Assembly: GCA_028870635.1 (NCBI GenBank)
Contig: JAGWPE010000025.1
Span: 1 to 63,266 of the forward strand
Source of the DNA: Gammaproteobacteria bacterium
GTDB lineage: Bacteria > Pseudomonadota > Gammaproteobacteria > Steroidobacterales > Steroidobacteraceae
DNA length: 63,266 bases
Direction of reading: 5' to 3'
Position numbers and translations under genes: made by a program. This document shows, piece by piece, positions 27,340 through 37,053 of this stretch; position 1 is the stretch's first letter, and each line of letters starts with the position of its first letter. Under the pieces are notes generated by a model that worked only from the letters and a program-made list of their open reading frames with translations, had not been told where the DNA came from and searched no databases.

Positions 27340-28615
27340 CCGGCAGCCGCACGATGAAGCGGGCGCCGCGGCCTTCGCCGTCGCTCACGGCCTCGACGGT
27401 GCCGGAATGCAGCTCCACGAGGTGGCGCACGATCGCGAGCCCCAGTCCGAGGCCGCCGTGCCGCCGGCTGATCGAGCCGTCCTCCTGGCGGAATCGCTCG
27501 AAGACGTGCGGCAGGAATTCCGGCTTGATGCCCTGGCCGGTGTCCGCGACGCTGATGTGCACCTGATCGCCGCTCATCGTGAGCTCCACGGCGATCCGGC
27601 CGCCCTGAGGAGTGAACTTCACGGCGTTGGAGAGGAGGTTGCAGACGACCTGCTGCAGGCGCGCGGGATCTCCCCGGACCATCCCCGTCACCTCGCCCAG
27701 CAGCGGCACGATGCTGACTTCCTTGGCCTGGGCAGCCGGCTGCATCGTGGCGACCGCCGCCTCGATGACCCGCTGCGGCACGACGTCTCCCAGCTCCAGG
27801 GTGATCTTGCCGGTGACGATGCGCGAGACATCGAGGAGGTCTTCGATGAGACGCTTCTGGGCGCGCGCGTTGCGCTCGATGGTCTCGAGCGCCCGCGCCT
27901 GAGTCGCCTCATCCAGGCGGCGGGTGCGCAGCAGCGTGATCCAGCCGAAGATGGCATTGAGCGGAGTACGCAGCTCGTGCGACATGGTGGCCAGGAACTC
28001 GTCCTTGAGGCGGCTGAGCTCCTCGGCCTGCCCGCGCAGCAGCCTCTCGCGCGCCAGCAGCTCCTCGCGCTCGTTCTCCGCCCGCAGCCGCTCCTCGATC
28101 TCGCCCCGCAGCCGCTCGTTGCTGCTCAGCAGCTCGGCGGTCCGCTGCGCGACGCGCGACTCGAGCTCCTGGTTCGCGCGGGCAAGCGCCGCCCGCGTCA
28201 GGAACAGATCCAGGAACACTCCCACCTTGGCCCGCATGACGGGCGCCACGACCGGCACCTGGATGTAGTCGACGACACCGAGCTCGTAGCCGCGCGCGCG
28301 CTGTAAGTCATCGGCGTACGCGGTCACCATAATGATGGGCGTGTGCCGTGCGTTGCGGTGTTGGCGCAGAAGCTCGGCGGTCTCGAGGCCGTCCATGCCC
28401 GGCATGTTGACGTCCAGCAGGATGACGGCGAACTCGCCTTCGAGCACGCGCCGCAGCGCCTCCTCGCCGGAGCCGGCCTTGACCACCTCGGCCTCGACCC
28501 CCTCTAGAATCGCTCCGTAGGCCAGGCGCTTCTCCGGCAGATCATCGACGATCAGAATCCGGGCGCGCGCCGCCGGGGCAGCACCTGGCACAGCGCCCGG
28601 CTCCGTATCGCTCAT
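27311..28615 (-). CDS. Histidine kinase with N-terminal receiver domain
   Basis: Receiver ILIVDDLPEKRLAY...LLDVNMPGMDG; H-box FLATMSHELRTPLNAIFGW; N-box LQQVVCNLLSNAVKFT; DTGQGI. Confidence 0.92.
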   Translation of the reverse strand: MSDTEPGAVPGAAPAARARILIVDDLPEKRLAYGAILEGVEAEVVKAGSGEEALRRVLEGEFAVILLDVNMPGMDGLETAELLRQHRNARHTPIIMVTAYADDLQRARGYELGVVDYIQVPVVAPVMRAKVGVFLDLFLTRAALARANQELESRVAQRTAELLSSNERLRGEIEERLRAENEREELLARERLLRGQAEELSRLKDEFLATMSHELRTPLNAIFGWITLLRTRRLDEATQARALETIERNARAQKRLIEDLLDVSRIVTGKITLELGDVVPQRVIEAAVATMQPAAQAKEVSIVPLLGEVTGMVRGDPARLQQVVCNLLSNAVKFTPQGGRIAVELTMSGDQVHISVADTGQGIKPEFLPHVFERFRQEDGSISRRHGGLGLGLAIVRHLVELHSGTVEAVSDGEGRGARFIVRLPAKVPTPSIR

Positions 28616-28631
28616 GGGTGCTGCGCCCCGA

Positions 28632-29132
28632 TCAGCGCACCACGCGCAGCTGACGCGCGTTGCGCCCGATTCCAAGGGCGCCGCTGCGCACGACCTCGAC
28701 GAGCTCCGCGCCCCGCGCGAGATCGGACGTGAAGGTGTCTATTTCCGCCTCGCTCGCCGTGAGCTCCACGATGAAGCCGTCCGGCGCCGGATCGAGCACA
28801 CGGCCGCCCGTGCGTACGACGTACCCCCGGACGGCATCCGTATCCGCCGGCCGGACGCGCAGCTTCAGCAGGATCAGCTCGCGCTCGAGGTGCTCGCCGG
28901 TCGTCATGTCCTCGACATTCACCACATCCACCAGCTTGTTGAGCTGATTGACGATCTGTTGAATGACGGACTCCGAGCCAGTGGTCACGAGCGTGAGACG
29001 CGATACCGTCGGATCGTCCGTCGGCGCGACGGAGAGCGACTCGATGTTGTAACCACGGGTGGAGAACAGCCCGGCGACGCGGCTCAGGGCACCGGCCTCG
29101 TTCTGCAGCAGGATGGCGATGATATGACGCAT
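28632..29132 (-). CDS. ilvH: Acetolactate synthase small subunit
   Basis: MRHIIAILLQNEAGALSRVAGLFSTRGYNIESLSVAPTDDPTVSRLTLVT (ACT domain). Confidence 0.95.
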   Translation of the reverse strand: MRHIIAILLQNEAGALSRVAGLFSTRGYNIESLSVAPTDDPTVSRLTLVTTGSESVIQQIVNQLNKLVDVVNVEDMTTGEHLERELILLKLRVRPADTDAVRGYVVRTGGRVLDPAPDGFIVELTASEAEIDTFTSDLARGAELVEVVRSGALGIGRNARQLRVVR

Positions 29133-29288
29133 GGTCCGTGGGACGTGCCCAGATAGAGAAGGCAGGCTGCAGAATAAAGGATCGGGCGCCGGGCGGCCAT
29201 CGGAGCGGCTTTCGTGCCGCGGAACGACCTGCTAGTCTCCCAAGACCACCCTCCGCGCGATCGAGCGCCGATCTTCCGAGAGCTCCTC

Positions 29289-31136
29289 ATGAGCGATACC
29301 GTCATCCAGCCCCGCCCCGTCGGGCACCCGCTCGCCGGCCAGACCATGTCCGGGGCGCGGATGATCGTGCAGGTGCTGGCCGATGAGGGCGTCGAAGCCA
29401 TCTTCGGCTATAGCGGCGGGGCGATTCTGCCGACCTACGACGCGGTATTCCTCTACAACGAGGAGCAGGCGCAGCGGGGCGGCGCCCAGATCCCGCTGAT
29501 CGTGCCGGCGAACGAGCAGGGAGCGGGCTTCATGGCGGCAGGGTTCGCGCGCGCCACGGGCCGCGTGGGCGTCTGCCTCGTGACCTCCGGGCCGGGCGCC
29601 ACCAATACGGTCACGCCCATTCGCGATTGCATGGCGGACTCGGTACCCATCGTGGTGATCTGCGGCCAGGTCGCGCGAGCCTCGATCGGGACCGACGCCT
29701 TTCAGGAGGCGCCCGTCGCAGCGTTGATGGGCTCCGTAGCGAAGCACGTTTTCCTGGTTACCGATCCGGCGCGGCTCGAGGCGACAGTGCGCTCGGCGTT
29801 CGAGCTTGCCCACACCGGCCGGCCCGGCCCGGTGGTCATCGACATCCCGAAGGACGTACAGAACTGGGAAGGCGTGTACCAGGGCGCCGGCACGCTGCCG
29901 CTCCCCGGGTATCGCCGCCGGATGAAGGAGCTGGCCGATCAGGTCGTCGAGCCGCGGGACGCCGAGCGGCTATTCGAGATGCTTGGGGAAGCGCGCCGCC
30001 CGCTGATCTACGCGGGAGGCGGCGTGATCAACGCCGATGCCGCCGGTGCGCTCACCGAGTTCGCCACCGCCTTCGAGATTCCGGTGGTGACCACTCTGAT
30101 GGGGATCGGCGCCATCGACACCACGCATCGCCTCTCGATGCGGATGCTCGGGATGCACGGCGCCGCTTTCGCCAACTACGCCGTCGACGACTGCGACTTC
30201 CTCATCGCCGCCGGCGCGAGGTTCGACGACAGAGTGGCCGGCGTGCCCGCGAAGTTCGCCCGCGGCGCGAAGCGCATCGCGCACCTCGACATCGATCGCG
30301 CGGAGATCAATAAGGTCAAGCGTGTCCAGTGGAGCCACGTGGGCCTGCTCCGCGAGGCGTTGAGCGCGCTCACCGAGCACGGCCGCCTCGCCGGCTTCAA
30401 GCGCGACTATGGCGAGTGGCACGCGGCGCTCGCGGACCTCAAGCGCGTCCACGCCATGGGCTATGACCGCAAGAGCCCGCTGATCCAGCCGTATTACGTC
30501 ATCGAGGAGATCAACAGGCAGACCCGCGGCGAGGCGATCATCACCACCGGCGTGGGCCAGCACCAGATGTGGGCCGCGCAGTACTGCGATTTCCGCCGGC
30601 CGCGGCTCTGGCTGACCTCGGGCAGCATGGGGACCATGGGCTTCGGGCTTCCCGCGGCGATCGGCGCGCAGCTCGCGCATCCGCGGCGCCTGGTCGTGGA
30701 CATCGACGGCGACTCGAGCATCCGCATGAACATCGGCGAGCTCGAGACCGTGACCACCTACGACCTGCCGATCAAGATCGTGGTCCTCAACAATTTCGGC
30801 GACGGCATGGTCAAGCAGTGGCAGAAGCTCTTTTTCAAGGGACGCCTGTCCGCAAGCGACAAGTCACTGCACAAGAAGGACTTCATCCGCACCGCTCAGG
30901 CCGACGGGTTCCGCTACGCCGTGCGGCTCGACCGCAAAGAAGACGTGCCGCGGGTCGTCGAGGAGTTCATCCGCTTCGAGGGACCGGCTTTCCTCGAAGT
31001 CATGATCGACCCGGACGCGGGCGTCTATCCGATGGTGGGCCCCGGCCAGAGCTACGAGGAGATGATCACCGGCGAGTTCATCGCCTCGCGTTACAAGGTG
31101 GACATCAAGCCCCCGGGCCCCTCGGAGATGTTTTGA
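29289..31136 (+). CDS. ilvI: Acetolactate synthase large subunit
   Basis: [58 protein letters not shown], ThDP motif [29 protein letters not shown]. Confidence 0.94.
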   Translation: MSDTVIQPRPVGHPLAGQTMSGARMIVQVLADEGVEAIFGYSGGAILPTYDAVFLYNEEQAQRGGAQIPLIVPANEQGAGFMAAGFARATGRVGVCLVTSGPGATNTVTPIRDCMADSVPIVVICGQVARASIGTDAFQEAPVAALMGSVAKHVFLVTDPARLEATVRSAFELAHTGRPGPVVIDIPKDVQNWEGVYQGAGTLPLPGYRRRMKELADQVVEPRDAERLFEMLGEARRPLIYAGGGVINADAAGALTEFATAFEIPVVTTLMGIGAIDTTHRLSMRMLGMHGAAFANYAVDDCDFLIAAGARFDDRVAGVPAKFARGAKRIAHLDIDRAEINKVKRVQWSHVGLLREALSALTEHGRLAGFKRDYGEWHAALADLKRVHAMGYDRKSPLIQPYYVIEEINRQTRGEAIITTGVGQHQMWAAQYCDFRRPRLWLTSGSMGTMGFGLPAAIGAQLAHPRRLVVDIDGDSSIRMNIGELETVTTYDLPIKIVVLNNFGDGMVKQWQKLFFKGRLSASDKSLHKKDFIRTAQADGFRYAVRLDRKEDVPRVVEEFIRFEGPAFLEVMIDPDAGVYPMVGPGQSYEEMITGEFIASRYKVDIKPPGPSEMF

Positions 31137-31149
31137 CCGGGCGCACGCC

Positions 31150-31569
31150 GTGAAGTACCTGCACACGATGGTCCGGGTGACGGATCTGGAGGCCTCCCTG
31201 CGCTTCTACCGCGATGCGCTCGGGCTGGTCGAGCTGCGCCGCAACGACTACGCGCAAGGCCGTTACACCCTGGTGTTCCTGGCCGCGCCGGGCGACGAGT
31301 CGGCGCAGATCGAGCTGACGTTCAACTGGGATCCCGAGGCGTACACCGGCGGCCGCAATTTCGGCCACCTCGCGTACCAGGTGGACGACATCTACGCCAC
31401 CTGCCAGCGCCTGAGAGAGCATGGGGTGACGATCAGCCGGCCTCCGCGCGACGGGCGCATGGCCTTCGTGCGGTCGCCCGATCAGATCTCGATCGAGCTT
31501 CTGCAGCGCGGAGCCGCGCTGCCTCCGGCAGAGCCGTGGACCTCGATGCCGAACACCGGGAACTGGTAG
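31150..31569 (+). CDS. gloA: Lactoylglutathione lyase (glyoxalase I)
   Basis: [27 protein letters not shown]...[26 protein letters not shown] sequence; GTG start. Confidence 0.88.
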   Translation: MKYLHTMVRVTDLEASLRFYRDALGLVELRRNDYAQGRYTLVFLAAPGDESAQIELTFNWDPEAYTGGRNFGHLAYQVDDIYATCQRLREHGVTISRPPRDGRMAFVRSPDQISIELLQRGAALPPAEPWTSMPNTGNW

Positions 31570-32036
31570 GGGCCCCGGGGCTCCTCGAGCGCTATCTGCA
31601 CGAGCAGATACCGCTCTCCGCCGCGATGGGCGTGCGGGTGAGGGTGGCCACCACCGAGCGGGTGCAGCTGGCGGCACCTCTGGCGCCCAACGTCAATCAC
31701 CACGACACGGTCTTCGGCGGCAGCGCCGCCGCGCTGGCCACTCTTTCCGCCTGGGCTCTGCTGCACCTGCGGCTCGCGCGCGCGGGGCTGCGCGCGCGCC
31801 TGGTCATACAGCGCAGCAGCATGGAATACGAGCGGCCCATCCCCGGGGATTTCGAGGCCGTCTGCCGCTTCTCGGACGAGTTCGCCTGGGAGCGATTCCG
31901 GGCCACCCTGGCCCGCCGGGGCCGTGCCCGCCTGACGCTCGCCGCACATCTCGTCCACGACGCCCAACGGATGGCCACTTTCGAGGGGGACTTCGTGGCG
32001 TTGCGGGCCGCAGACATGGAACTGCAACCCACATGA
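31536..32036 (+). CDS. YiiD C-terminal-type (hotdog) thioesterase-domain protein
   Basis: [58 protein letters not shown] start, overlaps gloA by 34 nt. Confidence 0.75.
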   Translation: MDLDAEHRELVGAPGLLERYLHEQIPLSAAMGVRVRVATTERVQLAAPLAPNVNHHDTVFGGSAAALATLSAWALLHLRLARAGLRARLVIQRSSMEYERPIPGDFEAVCRFSDEFAWERFRATLARRGRARLTLAAHLVHDAQRMATFEGDFVALRAADMELQPT

Positions 32037-32092
32037 GTGCAGAATGTAGGGAGTTGGAAACAACTCCGCTCGTCAAGAAGAGGCAACCTCAC

Positions 32093-33184
32093 ATGAGCAA
32101 CGCTGAGATTCGGGGGCGATTCGTCTGGCACGAGCTGATGACGACCGACCCGCAAGCCGCGGCCACCTTCTACTCCAGAGTCCTGCCGTGGAAGACCCAG
32201 CCTTCCGGCATGCCCGATTACACGCTGTGGGTATCCGGCAAGACAATGACCGCCGGCCTCATGGCCCAGCCGGAATCCGCCCGCCAGGCCGGCGCGCCGC
32301 CGAGCTGGCTCGTCTACATCGGCACTGCGGATGTCGATGGCACCGCGGCGGCCGCGGAGCGCCTGGGCGGCAAGGTGCTGAAGGCACCCGCCGATATTCC
32401 CGCCGTGGGCCGCTTCGCCGTGCTCGCCGACCCGCAGGGCGCCGCGTTCGCGATCTTCACGCCCAGCGCCATGCCGGGGGATGCCGCTCCGCCGACCGAC
32501 TTCTCCTGGCACGAGCTCGCCACGAGCGATCAGCAGGGTGCGATCGCATTCTATTCGGAGCTCTTCGGCTGGGCTCGAGGACCCGCCCATGACATGGGGC
32601 CCGCGGGCACCTACCAGCTCATCGAGCATGGCGGCGCACAGGTGGGCGGCATTTACAAGGTGATGGACGCCTCGAAGCCGCCGCACTGGCTGACCTACAT
32701 CGAGGTCGCCAGCGTCGATAAGGCGGCCGCGGCGGCGAAAGCGGCCGGCGGGCGAGTGACTCAGGGGCCCATGGAGGTGCCCGGAGGCAGCCGCATCGCG
32801 CAGATCCTGGATCCGCAGGGCGGCGCGTTCGCAGTCCACGAGCTGGCGAGGCAGTCCGCGGCGGCCGGTAAGCCCGCCGAGAAATCGAGCGCCGCCAAAC
32901 CCGCGCCAGCCAAGAGCCGCCCCGCTGCCCGCAAGCGCCCTGCGAAGCCAGCGTCGGCCGCAAAGGCGCCGGCCAGACCTGCGCGCAAGGCAGCCGCCAA
33001 GGCGAAGAAACGGCCAGCGGCCGCAAAGCACGCCGCCACGAAATCGGCCGCAGGCAAATCACCGGCCCGGAAATCACCGGCCAGGAAGGCCGCCGGAAAG
33101 CGTCCGGCGGCGCGCAAGGCGAGCAAAACCACGGGCAAAAAGTCGGGCAAGCGCTCGGCGGCCAAATCCGCCAGGCGCAGATAG
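32093..33184 (+). CDS. VOC family protein (two glyoxalase-like modules) with histone H1-like Lys/Ala/Pro-rich C-terminal tail
   Basis: FVWHELMTTDPQAAATFYSRVLPW and FSWHELATSDQQGAIAFYSELFGW duplicate modules; tail KSPARKSPARKAAGKRPAARKASKTTGKKSGKRSAAKSARRR. Confidence 0.88.
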   Translation: MSNAEIRGRFVWHELMTTDPQAAATFYSRVLPWKTQPSGMPDYTLWVSGKTMTAGLMAQPESARQAGAPPSWLVYIGTADVDGTAAAAERLGGKVLKAPADIPAVGRFAVLADPQGAAFAIFTPSAMPGDAAPPTDFSWHELATSDQQGAIAFYSELFGWARGPAHDMGPAGTYQLIEHGGAQVGGIYKVMDASKPPHWLTYIEVASVDKAAAAAKAAGGRVTQGPMEVPGGSRIAQILDPQGGAFAVHELARQSAAAGKPAEKSSAAKPAPAKSRPAARKRPAKPASAAKAPARPARKAAAKAKKRPAAAKHAATKSAAGKSPARKSPARKAAGKRPAARKASKTTGKKSGKRSAAKSARRR

Positions 33185-33197
33185 CGCCCTTTCGGTT

Positions 33198-33223
33198 GGG
33201 CCCGCCGCGAAAACGGCGGGCCC
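33198..33223. terminator. Bidirectional terminator-like hairpin
   Basis: GGGCCCGCCG-CGAAAA-CGGCGGGCCC perfect 10-bp stem between convergent genes. Confidence 0.6.
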
Positions 33224-33226
33224 TCC

Positions 33227-34204
33227 TCAGAGCCTTATCAGGGGTCGCCCGAAGTTCTCGCCGCGCATGGCCTTGATCAGGTGCGCGGGGGCATTTTCCA
33301 GCCCTTGTGCCACGTCCTCGCGGCACACCAGCCGGTCCGCGCCGTACCAGGCGATCGCATCCTTCAGGAACTCGCCGCGGCGGTGCTCGTAGTCCGCCGC
33401 GTTTACCCGCAGCACGGTTACCTCGCCAGGCGCATATCCCGCTCGGCGCAGCAGGTCGGCCGCATCGTCCTGACGGACGCTGTTGAGAATGACGCGGCCG
33501 CCAGGCGCGAGATGATGGCCCGAGAGCACGGCCTCCAGCAGCTCGCCCCCTGAGTTGTCGAAGTAAATGTCGAATCCGCGCGGTGCCTGCTGCTTCAGCC
33601 GGTTGCTCAGATTTTCCGAGTGATGGTCGATACACGCCGAGAAGCGCGCATGCCGCGTCGCCCAGTCACACTTCTCGCGTGAGCTGCCGATGCCGACGGC
33701 GCGGGCGCCCTTGATCCGCGTCACCTGTCCGGCCATCGCGCCGGCCACGCTCGCCGCCGCGGAGACCAGCACCATCTCCCCCGCACGCAGCCCGGCGAGA
33801 TCGATCAGCCCGAAGTACGCCGCCATGCCCGACGGGCCGAGGAGCCCGAGTGCGGTCGATGCAGGCGCCTGGCCCGGGTGCAGCGCGCAGGCATGGTGAC
33901 CGTCGGAGACACAGATCTCGCGCATGCCGCACTCGAGAACGACATGTTGTCCAACCGCGAAAACATCATGGCGCGATTCCAGGACCTCGCAGACGCCCAA
34001 CGCCGGAACGACATCGCCGGGCTGCGGACCTGTGCTCGAGCGCGTGCCCGCAGCGGACGGCACGCAGGTGAACGGATCGACCGCGAGCCAGCGCGCCCGG
34101 CAGAGGATGCCGCCGTTGCTGAGGCGGGGTATTTCGCCCGGCACTACCTCGAAGTCGCCCGCGGTCGCGGGCTTGCGCCTGATCCTGACCTCGAGATTGC
34201 GCAT
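33227..34204 (-). CDS. NADP-dependent MDR-family oxidoreductase (leukotriene B4 dehydrogenase-like)
   Basis: PGDVVPALGVCEVLESRHD, GLLGPSGMAAYFGLIDLAGLRAGEMVLVSAAASVAGAMAGQVTRIKGARAVGI, GFDIYFDNSGGELLEAVL. Confidence 0.9.
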   Translation of the reverse strand: MRNLEVRIRRKPATAGDFEVVPGEIPRLSNGGILCRARWLAVDPFTCVPSAAGTRSSTGPQPGDVVPALGVCEVLESRHDVFAVGQHVVLECGMREICVSDGHHACALHPGQAPASTALGLLGPSGMAAYFGLIDLAGLRAGEMVLVSAAASVAGAMAGQVTRIKGARAVGIGSSREKCDWATRHARFSACIDHHSENLSNRLKQQAPRGFDIYFDNSGGELLEAVLSGHHLAPGGRVILNSVRQDDAADLLRRAGYAPGEVTVLRVNAADYEHRRGEFLKDAIAWYGADRLVCREDVAQGLENAPAHLIKAMRGENFGRPLIRL

Positions 34205-34217
34205 AGGCTTCGCCTTT

Positions 34218-34442
34218 TTATTGAGCTTGGGCCTCCGCCGCTTTACGGCGCGCGGCGTCTTCCTGGTACGCGGCGTTGATCTGCTGCTGGATCTTTGCCT
34301 CCGTCTGCTGCGCCTGCTTTGCCTGCTGCGCAGCGGAGGCGCCGCCCGCAGCCGCGGTGGCACCGGTTTCCACCAGGCCGCAGGCGGAGAGCGCGAGGAG
34401 AGCGGCCAGCAGGGCCAGCGACTTCGCCAGGGTTCGTATCAT
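34218..34442 (-). CDS. Small putative lipoprotein
   Basis: MIRTLAKSLALLAALLALSACGLVETG: signal peptide with lipobox LSAC. Confidence 0.65.
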   Translation of the reverse strand: MIRTLAKSLALLAALLALSACGLVETGATAAAGGASAAQQAKQAQQTEAKIQQQINAAYQEDAARRKAAEAQAQ

Positions 34443-34492
34443 GCGAATAGCTTAAACCCGAACTGCCGCTGCGGCACAATCCGCCCTGCACC

Positions 34493-35314
34493 ATGCCCAA
34501 ATCTCCCCCCTCTCGCCCGGCAGTGACAACCCCGCCACGCGTCCGCCGCGGCTATTTCGAATGCCGTTATGGCCAGTTGCACGTCCATAACGCAATCCCC
34601 TCCGGGGGCGGCTTCGAGGAGGGCACTCCCCTTCTGTGCCTGCATCAGAGCCCCCACTCCGGGCGTAGTTTCGCGCGCTTCCTGAGCCTGGCGGGGGTCG
34701 GACGGTCGGTTTTTGCCCCTGATTTGCCCGGATTCGGGGACTCGGATCCCCCACCTCCTGGAGCAGGCGTCGCCGAGCATGCTGCGGCCCTTGGCGACTT
34801 TCTCGACAGCATGCGCCTTCGTCAGATCGACCTTCTGGGCCATCGGTTCGGTGCCCTAATTGCCGCAGAGCTGGCGGCGATACGTCCAAACCAGGTGCGG
34901 CGCCTGGTGCTGGTGTCGCCACCGCTCAGCCGGGACACTCCGGAACCGCAGCCACTGGCTGCCGCAACGGACGGCAGCCACTTGCTCGAGGAGTGGCGTC
35001 GCGCGGTGGCATATTGCGGCCCCGACGCTTCGCCAGAGGCCGCGGCGGCCGCGCTGGCGGAGCGGCTGCGCAATGGCGCGCAGGCCGCGGCGGCAGCGGC
35101 GGCCGAGCGCAGTTACGACCTGCGCGCCCGACTGACGCAGGTTTCCGTCCCGCTGCTGGTTCTGCGCCTGCGTGAGGAAGTTGCCTCTAATAAGGGACAA
35201 GTGCGCGATATGCCCGCGCGAGCGCGAGTCGTCGAGCTGCCCGAGCGGGGCGGCTCGGTTTTCGAAACGGCGCCCGAGGTTGCGGCCCGGGCCGTGGAAG
35301 GCTTCCTGCGTTAG
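34493..35314 (+). CDS. Alpha/beta-hydrolase fold protein with non-canonical nucleophile elbow
   Basis: LLCLHQSPHSGRSFARFLSLAGVGRSVFAPDLPGFGDSD...LLGHRFGALIAAELAAIRPNQVRRLVLVSPPL; elbow is GHRFG instead of GxSxG. Confidence 0.8.
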   Translation: MPKSPPSRPAVTTPPRVRRGYFECRYGQLHVHNAIPSGGGFEEGTPLLCLHQSPHSGRSFARFLSLAGVGRSVFAPDLPGFGDSDPPPPGAGVAEHAAALGDFLDSMRLRQIDLLGHRFGALIAAELAAIRPNQVRRLVLVSPPLSRDTPEPQPLAAATDGSHLLEEWRRAVAYCGPDASPEAAAAALAERLRNGAQAAAAAAAERSYDLRARLTQVSVPLLVLRLREEVASNKGQVRDMPARARVVELPERGGSVFETAPEVAARAVEGFLR

Positions 35315-35519
35315 CGAACCGCGCTCGCAGTCGCGGGCTCGCCGGCATTTCTCTACCTGCCGTCCTCGATCGCGCGCGTCCAGTGCGCCACCTCTTCCCG
35401 TCATCGATCCCGCCACGGTCAGCCGCGCGTCCTCGAATCCCCAGGTCTGCGCGGGGGAGCGGCACCGAACGTCGATCAGCGAAGTGCCGCTGGTTGCGGG
35501 AATTCGCTAAGCTCCGGCG

Positions 35520-37037
35520 ATGGCCAGTCCTTATATCGAGCGGATCCTCAAGGCGCGCGTCTATGACGTCGCGATCGAGTCGGCCCTGGATGAAGCGCCT
35601 CGGCTTTCGCGGCGGCTCGGCAACAAAGTGCTGCTGAAGCGCGAAGACCTGCAGCCGGTGTTCTCGTTCAAGCTGCGGGGAGCGTATAACCGCATTGCGC
35701 ACCTCGCGGACGGCGCGGCGAAACGCGGCGTGGTTTGCGCGTCGGCGGGCAATCACGCGCAGGGCGTTGCGCTGGCGGCGCGGCGGCGGGGTATCCCGGC
35801 CGCGATCGTGATGCCGCGCACCACCCCCCAGATCAAAGTGCAGGCGGTCATCGACCTCGGCGGCGAGGTCGTGCTGCATGGGGATGACTACGACACGGCG
35901 CTGGAGCGGGCGCTGGAGCTCGCGCGAGAGCGCAATCTCGTGTTCGTCCATCCGTTCGACGACCCGGATGTCATCGCGGGGCAGGGCACGATCGGGGTGG
36001 AGCTGGTGCGTCAGACGGGCGGCAACCTCGATGCCATCTTCGTACCGGTCGGGGGCGGCGGCCTCATCGCCGGCATAGCCGTCTACGTGAAGTACCTCTA
36101 CCCCAACGTTCGCATCATCGGGGTGGAGCCGGAGGATGCCGCCAGCATGTACGAGTCGCTGAAAGCCGGGCGGCGGGTCACGCTGGACCGGGTCGGAATC
36201 TTCGCCGATGGAGTCGCGGTAAAGCGCGTAGGGGAAGAGACTTTCTCGCTCTGCCGCAGCCTCGTCGATGAGATAGTGCTGCTCGACACGGACGAGATCT
36301 GTGCCGCCATACAGGACGTCTTCGAGGATACCCGCTCGATCGTGGAGCCGGCCGGCGCGCTCGCGGTGGCGGGACTCAAGAAGTATGTCGCCCGCGAGGG
36401 GTGGCGGGACAAGCGTCTCGTCGCGATCAACAGCGGCGCCAACATCAATTTCGATCGCCTGCGGCACGTGGCGGAGCGCGCCGACCTCGGCGGCGAGCGC
36501 GAGGCGCTGCTCGCGGTGACGATTCCGGAGCGGCCCGGCAGCTTCCTGCGCTTCTGCGAGGTGCTGGGCAACCGCAACGTCACGGAATTCAACTACCGCT
36601 ACGAGAGCGAGCAGGCCGCGCAGATCTTCGTCAGCTTCGGGCTCGCCCAGGGCCGCACGGAGAAGGATGCGGTCATCCGCGCCCTGCGCGAGGCCGGCTA
36701 CACGGTCACCGACATGACCGACAACGAGATGGCGAAGCTCCACGTGCGCTACATGGTCGGCGGCCACGCGCGCGGCATCCGCGAGGAGCTGCTCTACCGT
36801 TTCGAGTTCCCGGAGCGCCCCGGGGCCCTGCTCAGGTTCCTCCAGGCGGTGGGCGGCCGGTGGAACATCAGCCTGTTCCACTACCGCAACCACGGCTCCG
36901 ACTACGGCCGGGTGCTCGCCGGCATCCAGGTGCCGTCAGCCGAGCGCGCCGACTTCCTGCAGCATCTCAACGAGCTGCACTACGCGTACGCGGAAGAAAC
37001 GGACAATCCTGCCTACCGGATGTTTCTGGGGGCCTGA
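35520..37037 (+). CDS. ilvA: Threonine ammonia-lyase, biosynthetic (two C-terminal regulatory ACT-like domains)
   Basis: LLKREDLQPVFSFKLRGAYNRIAHL, ASAGNHAQGVALAARRRG, PVGGGGLIAGIAVYVKYL; C-terminal RPGSFLRFCEVLGNRNVTEFNYRY and RPGALLRFLQAVGGRWNISLFHYRNHGSDYGRVLAGIQV. Confidence 0.96.
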   Translation: MASPYIERILKARVYDVAIESALDEAPRLSRRLGNKVLLKREDLQPVFSFKLRGAYNRIAHLADGAAKRGVVCASAGNHAQGVALAARRRGIPAAIVMPRTTPQIKVQAVIDLGGEVVLHGDDYDTALERALELARERNLVFVHPFDDPDVIAGQGTIGVELVRQTGGNLDAIFVPVGGGGLIAGIAVYVKYLYPNVRIIGVEPEDAASMYESLKAGRRVTLDRVGIFADGVAVKRVGEETFSLCRSLVDEIVLLDTDEICAAIQDVFEDTRSIVEPAGALAVAGLKKYVAREGWRDKRLVAINSGANINFDRLRHVAERADLGGEREALLAVTIPERPGSFLRFCEVLGNRNVTEFNYRYESEQAAQIFVSFGLAQGRTEKDAVIRALREAGYTVTDMTDNEMAKLHVRYMVGGHARGIREELLYRFEFPERPGALLRFLQAVGGRWNISLFHYRNHGSDYGRVLAGIQVPSAERADFLQHLNELHYAYAEETDNPAYRMFLGA

Positions 37038-37053
37038 GCCGCCCGGAGGTTCC

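Noticed and set aside
29133-29288. Branched-chain amino acid attenuator upstream of ilvI
   Set aside because: No Ile/Val/Leu-rich leader peptide or terminator/antiterminator pair seen.
32619-33635. 338-aa minus ORF across the VOC tail and oxidoreductase end
   Set aside because: Out-of-frame artefact over two supported genes and a terminator hairpin.
35187-36893. 568-aa minus ORF opposite ilvA
   Set aside because: Shadow ORF; ilvA is clearly the coding strand.
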